From assembly GCA_008828725.1 (NCBI GenBank), contig MEHQ01001114.1:416748-480747 (forward strand): DNA of 64,000 nt. The letters are read 5' to 3'. Position 1 is the first letter of the stretch. Each line of letters starts with the position of its first letter. The stretch comes from Saccharina japonica (Eukaryota > Sar > Phaeophyceae > Laminariales > Laminariaceae). Position numbers and translations under genes: made by a program. Positions 22,028-33,473 of this stretch are shown here, piece by piece. The notes under the pieces were generated by a model, which saw nothing but the letters and a program-made list of their open reading frames with translations, ran no database searches and was not told the DNA's origin.

Positions 22028-22908
22028 ATCGGAGATTCAGCTGCCTCACTTCATGCACTGGTGCACTGGTGATTCTGCTATACCACAAGCAGTGGCTGAC
22101 CGATCGGCCTACCGGACAAGAAATCGGTTCCCGTAACGCATGGATTCAAAACCATTCCTCGCGGCCGTCGGTGCCTACAGGAAGCCGGCCTTCTTTCGCA
22201 TGTGACAACAGCCTCCAATTCGCCAACACTAAGGTGTACAATGTCTGTTGGCGGCTAGCAACACCTGCCGCGAGTACATGCCCGTCGACGGTCCGGAGCG
22301 CAACGGGCGAGTCAATGGGGAGGTAGCTCTTGTTTCCGACGGGGGGAGGACATCATTCCCGTAGTTTCAGCTCGTGTCAGATGGCGCGGTGTTTCCGGCG
22401 AAGGCTCTCGACAATGGGAGCACGTGGCCGAAAACATGAACGTGGATGTGCGACGTGCTCAACCCCATGGCGCGAGTAGTTGAAAAGCCCGGCATGATGT
22501 ACACGTTCAAGCAGTTCCACGAGAGGCCGTACAGGGGCCCCGTAGTGCCAAAACATGGTGCCGGGACGCCACAAGGTCATGCAGCCGGTCAAGACGGAGC
22601 CGAAGGGGGAACCCTGTTTCTACCTTCACGCCAACAACAGACCATGATTTCGCCACCGAGCGTCGCGAGCTACTCGATCGAAGCGAAGTTGGGCTACCGG
22701 CGCGCGTTTGTCGTCTGGGGGTGAACTACGGCTAGCGTAGAAGTGGCGGCTTGGCCACCGTCGCCAGCTAGAGGGGGGGCTGACAGGGTTCCCTGCCCAA
22801 CAAACGGGTGCGCCGCGGGGCTTCGAGGTGTGGGGTAAGCCGTCGCACCATTGGCTGGTGCATCGCCGGAGTCCTCGGCTGCGCCCCTGTCCAACTACGC
22901 GGTCCGTA

Positions 22909-23056
22909 CCGCAGCAGCAGCAGCAAGAGGTGTCGCTACCGGTGCCCGGGGACCTTGCATACGTCCCTACCCTTTGCGTCGACCGTACTGCCAATTCCTG
23001 ATACATCACCGCAATCATCGCGCACGCCTTTGCATCGGAGGTGCTGGTGCTGGTGC

Positions 23057-23090
<34 letters not shown>

Positions 23091-23092
23091 GC
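22909..23092. repeat. Two CAG trinucleotide runs
   Basis: Short runs of CAG at about 22910-22925 and 23056-23092, inside the Copia relic. On the - strand they would read as Leu/Cys-rich, so the long - strand frames here are artefacts. Confidence 0.75.
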
Positions 23093-23597
23093 AAAGGCGA
23101 GTGTTGCCGACGGTGACGTGGCCGATGTCGAGGCAGCAGGGGGACCTGGAAAAGACTAATGGCTTTGCTTTGATGTGAAAGCGTGGGGACGACATCGCCA
23201 AGGACAATGACGACCAGTCCCCGCTGAACTTGACGGGCCTTGAGCTGCCTTGATTCCCTGTGAGTGCGTTGGTGATCTTCCACATGTTTGGTCAGGCCTT
23301 TGTTGGTGAGTTCTCGAATATGTGGTTGTATGCCATGGTTGTAGAGACCGGCAGTCTGCGCAGCTCGGGGACGGTCGGCGCTGTGGTGGGCAAACGGGGA
23401 GGATATACGTAGCAGTGAAACGACATCAACACGATTATCTCAGCAAAGTGGTCCTATTCTTGGATGATGTACGACTTTGGTAGAGCAGCCCAGGCGAACG
23501 CTGCACTAGTACTGTAGCAAGGATCTTAGCGTAGCGTGCAGGCACTGCCATTTTTTAAACGTTTTCCCCGTGCGAACTAGTCACGAGTATCCGGTTG

Positions 23598-23808
23598 CTG
23601 GCTGGAATCGCGTGCCGAGCAGGCGTTTGTCGAGTCAGAGCTACGTGAGGACGTCTACAAGCGCCTACCCCAGGGATGCGGGGCGATGCCCGGCAAGATG
23701 GTAAGACTGTGTTGCAGCCTATATGGTTTCAAGCAGGCGTGGGCGTCCCTTCAATGGAACCACCATTTGGTATTCGGGACGATGGGGTCTTGGCTTGGGG
23801 TAATGTGA
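23598..23808 (+). pseudogene. RT segment of Copia relic 2
   Basis: One open stretch contains ELREDVYKRLPQGCG, PGKMVRLCCSLYGFKQAWA and LQWNHHL, the central Copia RT blocks (normally EVYM.QPEGF and KSLYGLKQAPR). It ends at a TGA. Just downstream (about 23840-23870) the frame reads PVHDVFVMG where YVDD..VMG is expected, so the catalytic pair is damaged. Confidence 0.75.
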
Positions 23809-24330
23809 TGCCGCTGAATGAACCGGCCCTACCTTAGCAGTACCTGTCCATGACGTGTTTGTGATGGGGCTTAGAAGCAGGTGTGACAAGTTGAGTGATG
23901 GACTTGAAACAGTTCGTACCTATCAAAAACCTGGGGGGGTTGCGGTTGTCTACAGTATGCCGATTTGCTTGAGAATGGGATGCTGAGACGTCGCCGATCT
24001 CATATAAGGCTCTCACCGAAGGTACCTTTGGTAGCGGAGTTCGGTATTGCCGTGGCAAGAAGAGTACGCCAATGGGGGTTGACCTAGAGCTCCATCGGCT
24101 TGATGAGGATGGACCAGACGACAAAGAGCGTGTTTGGTCGATGGTAGGGCATTTGATGTAGCCAGCTAACCACACTCGCGCGGACTTGAACACAGTGCGA
24201 GCGATGGCAAGGTAGTCTGCAGCGTCCGACGTTTGGCATTGGTGAAGTAGGCTGCGTTGAACGTCGTGATTGTTATTAACTCAACGATTACTTTCCGTAT
24301 ATACAATGTTTCAGAGGGATCTAAATAGTG

Positions 24331-24520
24331 GAGCCCAGTTGGAGTCATACGTGGATGCGGACTGTACACACAAGGTTAAGGGCCGGAGGTCTGTCTCTGG
24401 TTGAGTTGTGATGAACGCTGGTGCACCTGCGTATCGTTTTACTCCAGCTCGCAGAAATATGTTGCGCAATCTTCTACGGAGGCCGCGTACGTGGAGATCA
24501 AATGGCCACGCGGTTTCGCG
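24331..24520 (+). pseudogene. RNase H segment of Copia relic 2
   Basis: YVDADCTHKVKGRRSVSG is followed by a stop and VVMNAGAP. A neighbouring frame carries SQKYVAQSSTEAAYVEI. These are Copia RNase H blocks separated by a stop and a frameshift. Confidence 0.8.
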
Positions 24521-24600
24521 ACACGGTTTTCACTCTTCCTTGTATGCCGTCCTCTCTCTATGCGTTGTATCCAAAATGATTACTCATCAGGTAGCACTTG

Positions 24601-25331
24601 ATAACCTTTTTGCTGCATACTATCAATTCAATGCAACTGTTTCACACTATGTTTATGTGTCATTGATACTGAAATCGCTTCTTAAGCGGGGTGGCGTAAG
24701 TTTCAGAAACCTTGCGCATATGCACTGCTGTACGCACCGGGTATACACCAGTCGCAGCAGTTGTTTGTGCCGCCATTGACGGACTAAATGACCCCATCGC
24801 TCTATGAACGTACTTGTTTTATATGCATTCGATAAAAAAGGGGTAAGCCCCCAATATCTTGACTCAAACGGGACTCTGATTTTCACCGCCGGGTACGCCC
24901 ATATAATATATGTACTCTGTCAAATCAACTAGAAATCAAAACCCGATGATGATGCGTTTGTCGACCTCCCATGGCCGCTCCCAACCATACGCAGCTCGTA
25001 CGTAGTGCTTGTTTTTTCGTTTGTGTTTGTAGCGGGTGAACAAGGGCGATCGAAAGCGGCGTGTGAGCATGTGTCCCCCTTTTTGACATGTGATTGCGCG
25101 AGGGTATACCCCAATTTTTGGGAAGGCCCCCTTTTTGCCTTCATTCCACCCCCTTTTGGCTCGTTGAGGGTGTATCTACCCCGAGCTGGATCTGAAAGAC
25201 CACACCACAGAAAGTGGTGACAACTCCTTCTGGCTTTTGGTTATTGTGGCACGCCGAACAGGCGGCATCTAACGGCGAAAACACATATTATTAACAAGGA
25301 GGCCCATACCCGGTCAAACGTGTTTAGCATA
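24601..25331. other. Unassigned sequence
   Basis: Follows the Copia relic and may hold its degraded LTR, but no matching partner was found upstream. No gene recognised. Confidence 0.4.
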
Positions 25332-27014
25332 AGATAGTATAGCTGTCACTAGGAACTAGCGCAGCAGGATATTAGTAACTGTCGTCAACTTGTGTGCATT
25401 GGTGGGGGGAAAAAACAGGAGAAAACGTCGACGACGTGCCCCGAAAACCCCCTCTGCCCTCCCTTCAGGCGGTACACGCGCATAATGGCGCAGGCTATAT
25501 GGCAATGAGTATCTGCTCCACTTGCGTGAGGCCCTGGAGTTCTGGAGGAACATCAATAATGAAAATGACCTGGTTTTTGTATGGTGGTGCTGAAATGACT
25601 CGGTTTTTGTATGGTGGGTCTGGAATGACTTGGATTTGAATGGTGGGCATGAAATGACTTGTTTTTTGTACAGTGGGTTTAAAATGACTTGAACTTTGTA
25701 TAGGGGGTTATAAATTACTTTTTTTGTATCTGGAGTCTGAAATGACTTGAATTTATATACTGGGTCTGAAATACCTTGGTTTTTGCATCAGTGATGAAAA
25801 TTAATCGAATTATTATAGGGTCTCAAATTACTTGCTTTTGGTAAAGGAGGTCTGAAATGACTTAAAATTGTATGGGGGGTCTGGATTGACTTGATTTTTG
25901 TATGGTGGGTCTGGAATCACTTGAATTTGTACGGGAGGTCTGAAATGACTTGGTCTTTGTATAGGGGGTTGGCGATGACTCGGTTTTTGTATAGTGGGTC
26001 TGGAAATGACTCGGTTTTTGTTAGTGAAGTCTGACATGACTTGACATTGTATGGGAGGTCTAAAAATGGCTTGAGTTTTGTATGGTGGGTTTGAAATGAC
26101 TCGAAATTGTATCGGGGGTCGAAAACGACTTGTTTTTTTCTGACCTGAAATTGTAGGGGGGGTCCGAAATGACTTGAAATTGTATGGTGGGTCTGAAATG
26201 ACTTGATTTTTGAATGGGGGGTCTGAAATGACTTGAAATTGTATCGGGGGTCTAAAACAACTTGGTTTTTGTATTGTGCTTCTGAAATGACTTGAAATTG
26301 TATGGGGGGTCCGAAATGGCTTGAAATTGTATGGGGGGTCCGAAATGACTTGAAATTGTATGGGGGGTCCGAAATGACTTGAAATTGTATAGTGGGTCTG
26401 AAATGACTTGATTTTTGAGTAGTGGGCTGGAAATGACTTGGAATTGTATGGTGGGTCTGAAATGACTTGATTTTTGAGTAGTGGGCCGGAAATGACTTGA
26501 AATTGTATGGTGGGTCTGAAATGACTTGGTTTTTGTATGGTGGGTCTGAAATGACTTCAACAACTTGTGTGCAGTAGTGGGGAAAAAAAACAGGAAAAAA
26601 CGAGGGTCACGGGTTCGAAACCGTATTGACCACGTTTTTTTCCCGTTAGAGTTGCAGTACGTTAAAAATGAAGAAAAAATGGCTGTACACACAACTTGTA
26701 CGAGTAGGGTAACAGGTAGTACAGGGGCTTGTCAACACGACGGTCACGGGTTCGAGAACCGTGTACGACTCACAACTTCTTCTCTTTATGTTAGGGTACA
26801 ACGACGTAGGCAGATGAAATTATGATAATATGTTGGATCAACGTAGTAGACAAATAAAATTCTGAGAATTTGGTGAAAAGTGCCGACGGAAAAGTGCAGA
26901 CAGATTCAACTGTTTAAGCAAGTAAAACAACGGTCGACGCTTTCTTGCAAGGGGTCCCTATCCCTATCACGAGAGACTTGGTCAAAATTAGAAACTCGCA
27001 TTTGCTCGTAATAA
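25332..27014. mobile_element. Dispersed element AB, copy with minisatellite core
   Basis: The left flank (AGCTGTCACTAGGAACT..., CAACTTGTGTGCATTGGTGG) and right flank (TGAAAAGTG, CTATCACGAGAGACTTGGTC, CTCGTAATAA) match 38985-40320. Between them lie an about 1-kb minisatellite and then two units with a pol III B-box-like GGGTTCGA motif (about 26612 and 26745). No protein-coding potential. Most likely a non-autonomous, tRNA-related retroelement or another structured repeat; the superfamily is unknown. Confidence 0.65.
25555..26560. repeat. About 33-35-bp minisatellite array
   Basis: About thirty degenerate units of CTGAAATGACTTG followed by either ATTTTTGTATGGTGGGT or AAATTGTATGGGGGGT. In the second half the two unit types alternate locally or occur in short blocks, indicating higher-order expansion. 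Long - strand frames across it (rich in HFRP, SFQ and NQV) are array artefacts. Confidence 0.85.
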
Positions 27015-27092
27015 CCACACATACTCCGAGCCCCTTATACAATTCGTTAGCTCGGGTCTTCGTAGGGGCGGGCTGTTCACTTCTCGCATTGT

Positions 27093-27300
27093 TTGCGAGC
27101 TAGGAAGCACTTCCTGGTGGGATCAAGGTACGGGCGTAGACCCAACCCAACCCCCAACCCTAACCCTAACCCTAACCCTAACCGGACCCAAAACGGACCA
27201 GAAACGGGCGAGAAACGCGGCTGCGCCGCTTTTGCATCTAGCGAGAACATTTCGAGAACATTCCGAGCGCGGACCACAATCACGATATGCGGACCACCGG
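27093..27300. repeat. Interstitial telomere-like run with GC-rich flank (left)
   Basis: Four exact CCCTAA units plus variants at about 27141-27182, followed by a flank with GCGGCTGCGCCGC and two GCGGACCA words. The flank words recur in inverted order beside the opposite-oriented run near 28540. Confidence 0.75.
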
Positions 27301-27483
27301 TACACAATTTTTAAGACAAAATCATGCCTTAAAGTTCCGAGCTAACAGATTGTATGACGCACTCAGAGCGAGCGAGCATACATACTACTATTATATACGT
27401 GATGGGCATACCACACTACTACTGGCTGCTTTCGTGAGTTCTGCATACCAGGGCACATTATTATTAATAGAGTGGTTCGGCGT

Positions 27484-27612
27484 CTGTTGCGCGCAGCGCA
27501 ACAGGCGGCGCGAGGTGTACACGCCTGCGGCGCGTAAGGCGCGCAAGCCCCCCGCAGGGCCCCCGGAGGACCCCCCGGGAGGGCCCCCGGACGACCGCCG
27601 GAGGCGACAAAA
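27484..27612. repeat. GC-rich hairpin island
   Basis: TGTTGCGCGCAGCGCAACA is a near-perfect palindrome, followed by overlapping GGGCCCCCGGAGGACC-type inverted words. Confidence 0.6.
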
Positions 27613-27893
27613 ATGCGATCTATGCGCGAATATACGCCTCAAAACTAAGTACAAAAATATTTTTGGCTACGGCGAACCGAAAAAAAGTGCCCCAAAAAGA
27701 TTAAGAGCCTACGTACGGCGAATAGAAAACAACAGGGTGCCTAATTTTTGTTTTCGACTACGAGTACGTACGGCGAATAGGACAATGGGCCTAAAATATG
27801 TTCAAGTACGGCTGATTATTAAGAAAAAACATTTTTTTTCAAATCGCGATTTAGAAAAAAAAAAAACCCAATTTCGTTTACTAGCCTCCGGCG

Positions 27894-28030
27894 AAAAATG
27901 TTGCGCGCCAAAATTCGCGTGTTGCGCTGCGCAACTAGCCTCGCGGCGACTGTTGTTGCGCAAAACGGTTATTATGTTAACCGAAATGTTGCGCCCGCGC
28001 AACAGCGCAACCAACTTGGCGCAACACCTA
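27894..28030. repeat. GTTGCGC word patch
   Basis: At least seven copies of GTTGCGC or its complement GCGCAAC within about 135 bp, including the palindrome GTTGCGCTGCGCAAC. It uses the same word as the hairpin at 27486. Confidence 0.7.
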
Positions 28031-28499
28031 ATTAATGCCCTGTTGCAATATGACGAGACCAAGTACTGGTCCTGCGACATTCACGTGTATGTGTGGTTCG
28101 TGGTGTCCAGGTACGTATTTACGTATTGTTGCTACGAGTATAATACTTCCAAGTATATCTTTCCAGCAACAGTTATCGCAGCCTGAGTATACGTGATGTT
28201 ATCACGATTGCACATACCAGGTATGTATATACTACGCACAACAGCAGCAGTATTATGTATATTTAATAGTACGCATCCCTGCTCATGCTAATAAATTAAG
28301 TGAACCACATGCACCATAAAAAATAAGAAACGTTAATCAGGGTATTACGTATTATTTACCATTATACTACGCAATGTACGTACATATGCACTCTCTAGCC
28401 TTTACCTTGTTCTTGACCCACAAATCCAACCAGATGAAACACATGTCTAATATGCAGATATGTGTACGTTTTTGGTGATGGTCCGCACGTTTGATTGTC

Positions 28500-28577
28500 C
28501 AAAACGCGCGGCGGAGCCGCCCTCGGGCCGAGCCTTAGGGCTAGGGTTAGGGTTAGGGTTAGGGTTAGGGTTAGGTT
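28500..28577. repeat. Interstitial telomere-like run (right, opposite orientation)
   Basis: Five TTAGGG-type units at about 28541-28576 in the orientation opposite to 27141-27182. They are preceded by GGCGGAGCCGCC and GTCCGCAC, the complement of words beside the left run. Confidence 0.8.
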
Positions 28578-29520
28578 GGCGATGAAGATGGGTGCACCAT
28601 GATGAATGAATGCGCACACCATCATGAACGTGTTGGGCCGTTACGTTGTTGATGCTGTGTGTGACGCCCGCCTGTCTGTGTAGTAACGAGAACCTCGCCG
28701 CCGGCTCTTTCTTGTTGTTGATTCCGTGTCCCCCTTTAAGCCGCGAGTGTTTGTGAGAGGGCTTCCCCCGTTCGTCAAGTATGTGCCCTTCATGTGCCAT
28801 ACACTTTTAGGCATACACCTCGGATACACCAAGCATACACTGCTGTGAGTTTATTTACTATACTTCATACAGTACGGTACTACTTACTGTATATAGAGGT
28901 TGAACCATAACTACGTCGTTAGCCATACGGTAAGTAAACATACCAGGTATGATTATTGTCGAAGACAGCAGATCAGTATTTACACATACATCCCCAACAG
29001 TTAGTTACTACTCTTCTTACTTACCGGTACACTCCTTATCCCGACTATCTCTTTCAAGTGTTGATCTTTAACCTACTATTGATAGGTTAGGGCTGCTGTA
29101 CGCTACGAGCGGCATTTATTTGATACATTTCGAATGTTTGCGGGCATATATTATGCAGCGGTGGGCATCAGGCCGCCGCAGCGAATCCCCCCTGCTGTAT
29201 GTACGTACCATAGCAGGTATTCCTTGAAGCTGCCAGTTGGCTGGCTACGGTATCTGTTACTGCCGCTGAAGTTGGGCTGATACTTCATTGTTATCATAGT
29301 TGCCATCCGACAATGTTAAAACAATTAAAAAAACAACAACAGCTGTGCAGCATGATGATGAGCTTCAACGTTCATCACTCATAACATTCCCGAAAGCAGA
29401 AAACCACGGAAACAAAGGAAACCTACGTATGTATGTATCTATTCTCAAAGTCTAACGTTTCCTTCTATGTCTACTTCCCACTAAGATGATAGACACAGTA
29501 TCACAGACAGGTAGGTATAG
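28578..29520. other. Unassigned sequence
   Basis: No gene. A segment at about 29290-29390 (GCCATCCGACAATGT, ATGAGCTTCAACGTTCATCACTC) is shared with 38195-38245. Confidence 0.45.
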
Positions 29521-29524
29521 TTAA

Positions 29525-29604
29525 CCCCTTAAGAACTGGTCCCCTGTTTTGGGGGACAAACTACTTGGAATTAGTGTGGGATGCTTTTTTCAGTTCTGAA
29601 TGGG
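29525..29604. mobile_element. piggyBac-like MITE (TTAA), copy 1
   Basis: 80 bp between two TTAA sites (29521-29524 and 29605-29608). The ends CCCCTTAAGAACTG and, reversed, CCCATTCAGAACTG are inverted repeats. piggyBac elements have TTAA targets and CCC-starting ends, so the class assignment follows from the ends. Confidence 0.75.
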
Positions 29605-29610
29605 TTAATA

Positions 29611-29867
29611 TTACGGGGGGGCATCATCGCAAATTGGACCTACGGCACATACAAAAACGAATATATTTCCCTATCTATGACATTTTTTTACTAATAATAC
29701 AGCTGGCCATCATAATAGTAGATAGGGCTTGGATATCGTAGGGCCATGTTTTGTTAGTACAAATAGGGGAACATATAGATTTTTGGGTGTACCGAAGGTC
29801 CTATCCACTACTATTAAATAGTATTACTAGTACTACTACTACTACTACTATGTATGGTCCCCCGTAA
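29611..29867. mobile_element. MITE-3, long copy
   Basis: 257 bp from TTACGGGGGGG to CCCCCGTAA with TA on both sides. It contains a CTA microsatellite near the right end and shares GACCTACGGCA / GGTCCTAT words with the copy at 4958-5062. Confidence 0.7.
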
Positions 29868-30047
29868 TATGACACTATTATTTTGGTCTGGTCTACATAC
29901 TGTTTAATTTCAATTTTAATTTATTTTAAATTATTTCTTCCCCCACAAATAGACACACACTTCCTGAATTCTACAGCCTCAGATTGTGTCCCCCTCATAC
30001 GGGATGTACATCCTACATGAGGACATATAAAATTCGTAAGAACGCGC

Positions 30048-30110
30048 GATCGAAGTATTACACTCAGCTAGCAAAGATGAGCTTCGACGAAATCCTCGAG
30101 CTCACAGCTA
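30048..30110. repeat. 63-bp repeat, copy 1
   Basis: GATCGAAGTATTACACTCAG...GAGCTCACAGCT is identical or nearly so to 44467-44528. Both are followed by TGTTG, a T-run and AATATA. It opens with an ATG frame reading MSFDEILELTA that is cut off within a few codons. Just downstream (30141-30160) lies an isolated MITE-3 right end (CTCCGTAA then TA). Confidence 0.8.
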
Positions 30111-30164
30111 GCTGTTGTTTTTTTTTAATTTTTTAATATACTATGTATGGTGCTCCGTAATAGG

Positions 30165-31951
30165 TGCGTGCTGTCATTTTGCGGAGTTTTGCGTTCAGTA
30201 TCCCAAATGCCACGTTCGTTCGCATATCTTTTATGTGGCGCGGATCTCGGACGGTGACTAAAAGCGCCAGCAGACTGGTGCAGTTAAAATCAGACCCTTG
30301 ATCGAGGGCTTGCGAACAGGTTTATTTGGACACCACCTATATCTAAAATGGTCAGAATGGAAACAAAATGGAGCGCACTGACTATGATCGCTGGACAATT
30401 TAGCCTGGTTTAGCACCAAACAAGTCTTTTTTTGTCTCTGAAATTTTCCAAAAAACAATCACCACTTGGATTGAAAGCCCCCCCCGCCCCTGAGCCCAGC
30501 GATCACAGCAGCAGTGCTCCTATTTTTCTGTTCCATTCTGACCATTTTAAATAGTTGGGTGTCGGAAAAAAAAAACTGTTGGGGACGCCCTCGCCTTGAT
30601 TCGCATTTTTTTCGCAACGCAATTTCATTAATAGTGTGGCCTTGGTGTAGCAAGTATACTACTACTAATAGTATATAATGCTGTTGTTATTACCTGTGGT
30701 ACACGGTGCGTAAAAATTACCCGTGAAGTCCAACCAATTTGCCGCCCCTCTACTAGCACCCACAGCAGTGTACCCCTACGTGCATTGAATTGTACATTTT
30801 GCATGCATGCACACACACACTTCTGCCCGGTTATCATACTACCCTACGTAGGCAGCAACACTTTGAATTTTGGTGGGAGTATCACAACATCCATCCACCT
30901 CCCCAGACCCCCCCAGTACGTGGCCAATCCCCACATTTCGTCTTGTCCGTCGCCTCGTGTCCAGCCTTGATTGGTCACAGTTCCCCCGAACCCGGGACAA
31001 TTACGAATGGTTGACCCAGCGGCAGCAGCAGCAGCACGGTATAATTGACTGAACACTTGCCGGAGAGACCTTTGAGCCACATCCCGTCTGCTGTGTACCC
31101 ACACACACGTACACACACGCCCAAACTCACCCACCCTCGCCCTGGAGGTAGCACATTGATTCGGCAGCTCCTATCAGAGAGACGATAAGCCGTCGTGGTG
31201 TATACATACATACGTGGCAGTACGAGAGCATCCTCTTCTCCCCGTCCTCCGGGCGACACACTCACTCCCGCTCTCTCTCGTATTTCTGCCGAAACAACAA
31301 CAAAAAAGGAGCTTTATATTACACGAAGAAACTGGACGGAGGACGGAGTCTCCTTGTTCGGTGCTGGTGGTGGTTCTGCTGCCTGGTGACGTCACCATCC
31401 GGTCGTCGAAAGTACCCACCAGATACTTTCAAGACTCACATCATCCCAAGTATCGAAATATCGCATCATCTCGTCATCATCGTCATTATTAGGTGAGGAA
31501 GCCGCCTTCAACAAGCCCGCCAATCGAAACATCGTTCGATGCATGCACATCGACCCGTCTTCTTTGTGTGAAACAGCAGCAGCAGGTTGAAAAACTTCAA
31601 TTCAAATACATCTAACCATACGAGCGAGAGAGTGAGCGCTTTCCGTCGTCCGGGCAGGTATTATGTATTGGCTATATATATACCACAGCTCTTCTACCAC
31701 AGGTAATACATATTTTATGTGGATCGTGGCCCATCATGATTTTGTATTTTTGTTTCTGTCCCCGCTATTATACCGGCCCCGCCCTGGCATGGTTCGGGTT
31801 ACCACTATTAATAGTGCTTATTACTCGTATATACTGCTGATGGATGTAGTAGGAGTGACTGGTACATACAGTACATTGCTCAGCAAGACGGCTGGCAAAG
31901 TAACAATACATTTTTAGGTGTGATCAATGTACAGCCGAAAACACAGACAGG

Positions 31952-31986
<35 letters not shown>

Positions 31987-32764
31987 AATAGTGTGGGTGG
32001 GTGCTCTTCGTACATAATTTATGCACGGAGGAATCACCTGGAATGTAAACATGTCGTCGCTGGCGTACCCACCTACCTGTCTCCCATCGGAATCTATTAA
32101 TATGATAATAGCATACTACGATGTGCCTCGCGGCTCAGAGTGCCTCACTCAGTACAGCAGCAGCATCACAGACGGCGCCCGCCAGGAAGTATTCGTGTAG
32201 CGACTGTCGAAGTTCAAGTTGGAATTTTGTTGTCACCATTAAGAACAGGGTTCTACGAACTACTACTACTGCTGTACGTTACGAGAACTCTGTGTATTTT
32301 ACTTCAGGACAACGCACGTTTTTAGTATAGGGTCTAGAATCGCACTCGGCACTATAAGCCCCATTTACTCGGGCAACCATTCTTTTTTTTTAATCGTGAG
32401 AAAAAGAGAGTTTCTTGCGACTGGGCGCCTTATGTGGTAATCCTTCCGGTGTCTGACGTTGTACGAATAAACAGCAGAAGAAGTGAACCAGGTACGTACC
32501 ATTGTTTTTTTCCCCATCCCATTCATTGTCTTCGCCCTTCCTTTCTCTCTCCTTCCTATTATATATATGAATATTCGTAACTCAGATCCGGGGTCACAAA
32601 GTAGGCTCCTCTCCCTCCTCTCTCACTATTATACGGTTCTTGCCTTGCATTTTTATCGCGAGAATATTTTAGCCCTTTCTTCCCTCGTCAACTCTCGTCG
32701 AAATGTGCTTACCCACGCCATAATATGCGCTCTCGACTGTGTGGTGTCATTAGAGAATATAAAT
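30165..32764. other. Unassigned 2.6-kb stretch with microsatellites
   Basis: No recognisable gene. A CAG run lies at about 31021-31036 and a GTT run at 31950-31986. Pyrimidine-rich tracts, many TATA-like words and short frames are present but show no domain. Confidence 0.4.
31950..31986. repeat. (GTT)n microsatellite
   Basis: Twelve consecutive GTT units. Confidence 0.95.
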
Positions 32765-32840
32765 CCCCATACGAAGACTCGAACCCTCGACCTCCAACCT
32801 AACAGGCGTCGTGGCTACCTGTTAGACCACCGGGGCGACC
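32765..32840 (-). tRNA. tRNA-like sequence (pseudo-tRNA or SINE head)
   Basis: On the - strand there is an A-box-like TGGTCTAACAGG and, about 40 bases later, a B-box-like GGTCGAGGGTTCGAGTC. AACAGG and CCTGTT could form an extended anticodon-type stem, but its loop is 11 bases and no full acceptor stem pairs. It is therefore not a convincing functional tRNA, and the isotype cannot be assigned. Confidence 0.3.
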
Positions 32841-33473
32841 GGTTGTTGAATACATGCCAGGCGCATAACGTTTTGTAACTTTTCATCCCAAATATACTGT
32901 ATCTGCCTATATTTTCTCTCTGCCTCCAATTCAAGTAAGACCAGGGGCCATATAGCAACCCCCCCCCCTATCAACATCCCGATTCCTGCTTTGCATTTTT
33001 TATCGCGATACTGCTGTAGCACTTGAGCACAACTTTATATTCGATTTGCCATCTAACGTGTTCAGCTATTCTTTCAATCCTATCATTCACTTATCTATCT
33101 ATACCTATCAATCATGCCTGAACACTGGACAAGTTACGCTACGTAAGAATAGGTGCTCGTAGTGCAGTCCCCCTTGTGAAAGCCATCACCCGACTCTGAA
33201 ATGTGGTGACATAAACGTCAGCCCCATTATTTGCCCGGTGTCTGGAAAGCTGCAGGTACAACAATAGCCTGCCTATGTATCTATGCTGTACAGTACGATA
33301 CTTCCGGCCTTTGTCAAGTATGGCATACGAGTACCCCTGTCGTATATTTGAATACCAACAATTACCGGCCAATCAATTATTCCGTGGCCAATCCCCGAAA
33401 ACTAGCGGAATGTTGGTACGTACTACAACAGCAGTAATTTCACCTGCCAGGTATCGTATGTACTATTAATAGA
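32841..33473. other. Unassigned sequence
   Basis: No gene or repeat recognised. Confidence 0.4.

Larger units (their letters stand above)
22028..24600 (+). pseudogene. Copia relic 2 pol region
   Basis: Decayed + strand pol of a second Copia element. The clearest blocks are an RT segment at 23598-23808 and RNase H at 24331-24520. ILIGDSAASLHAL near 22028-22068 resembles a Copia protease active site (D-S-A-A for D-S-G-A). CAG runs at about 22910-22932 and 23056-23092 fall where integrase-RT linkers usually are. Stops and frame changes occur throughout, and no LTRs were identified. Confidence 0.65.
27287..28186 (+). other. Long open frame, 299 codons, function unknown
   Basis: The frame is open for 900 bases, unusual for this AT-rich and repeat-rich region. 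The product shows no recognisable domain. It has a Pro/Arg-rich segment (residues about 80-105) encoded by a GC-rich island, Lys/Arg-rich stretches from A/T runs, and Cys/Ala-rich segments from a GTTGCGC word patch. Composition changes abruptly along it, which argues against a real protein. Listed because of its length; probably chance. Confidence 0.15.

Noticed and set aside
25555..26560. CRISPR-like array
   Set aside because: Units are contiguous degenerate minisatellite repeats without unique spacers.
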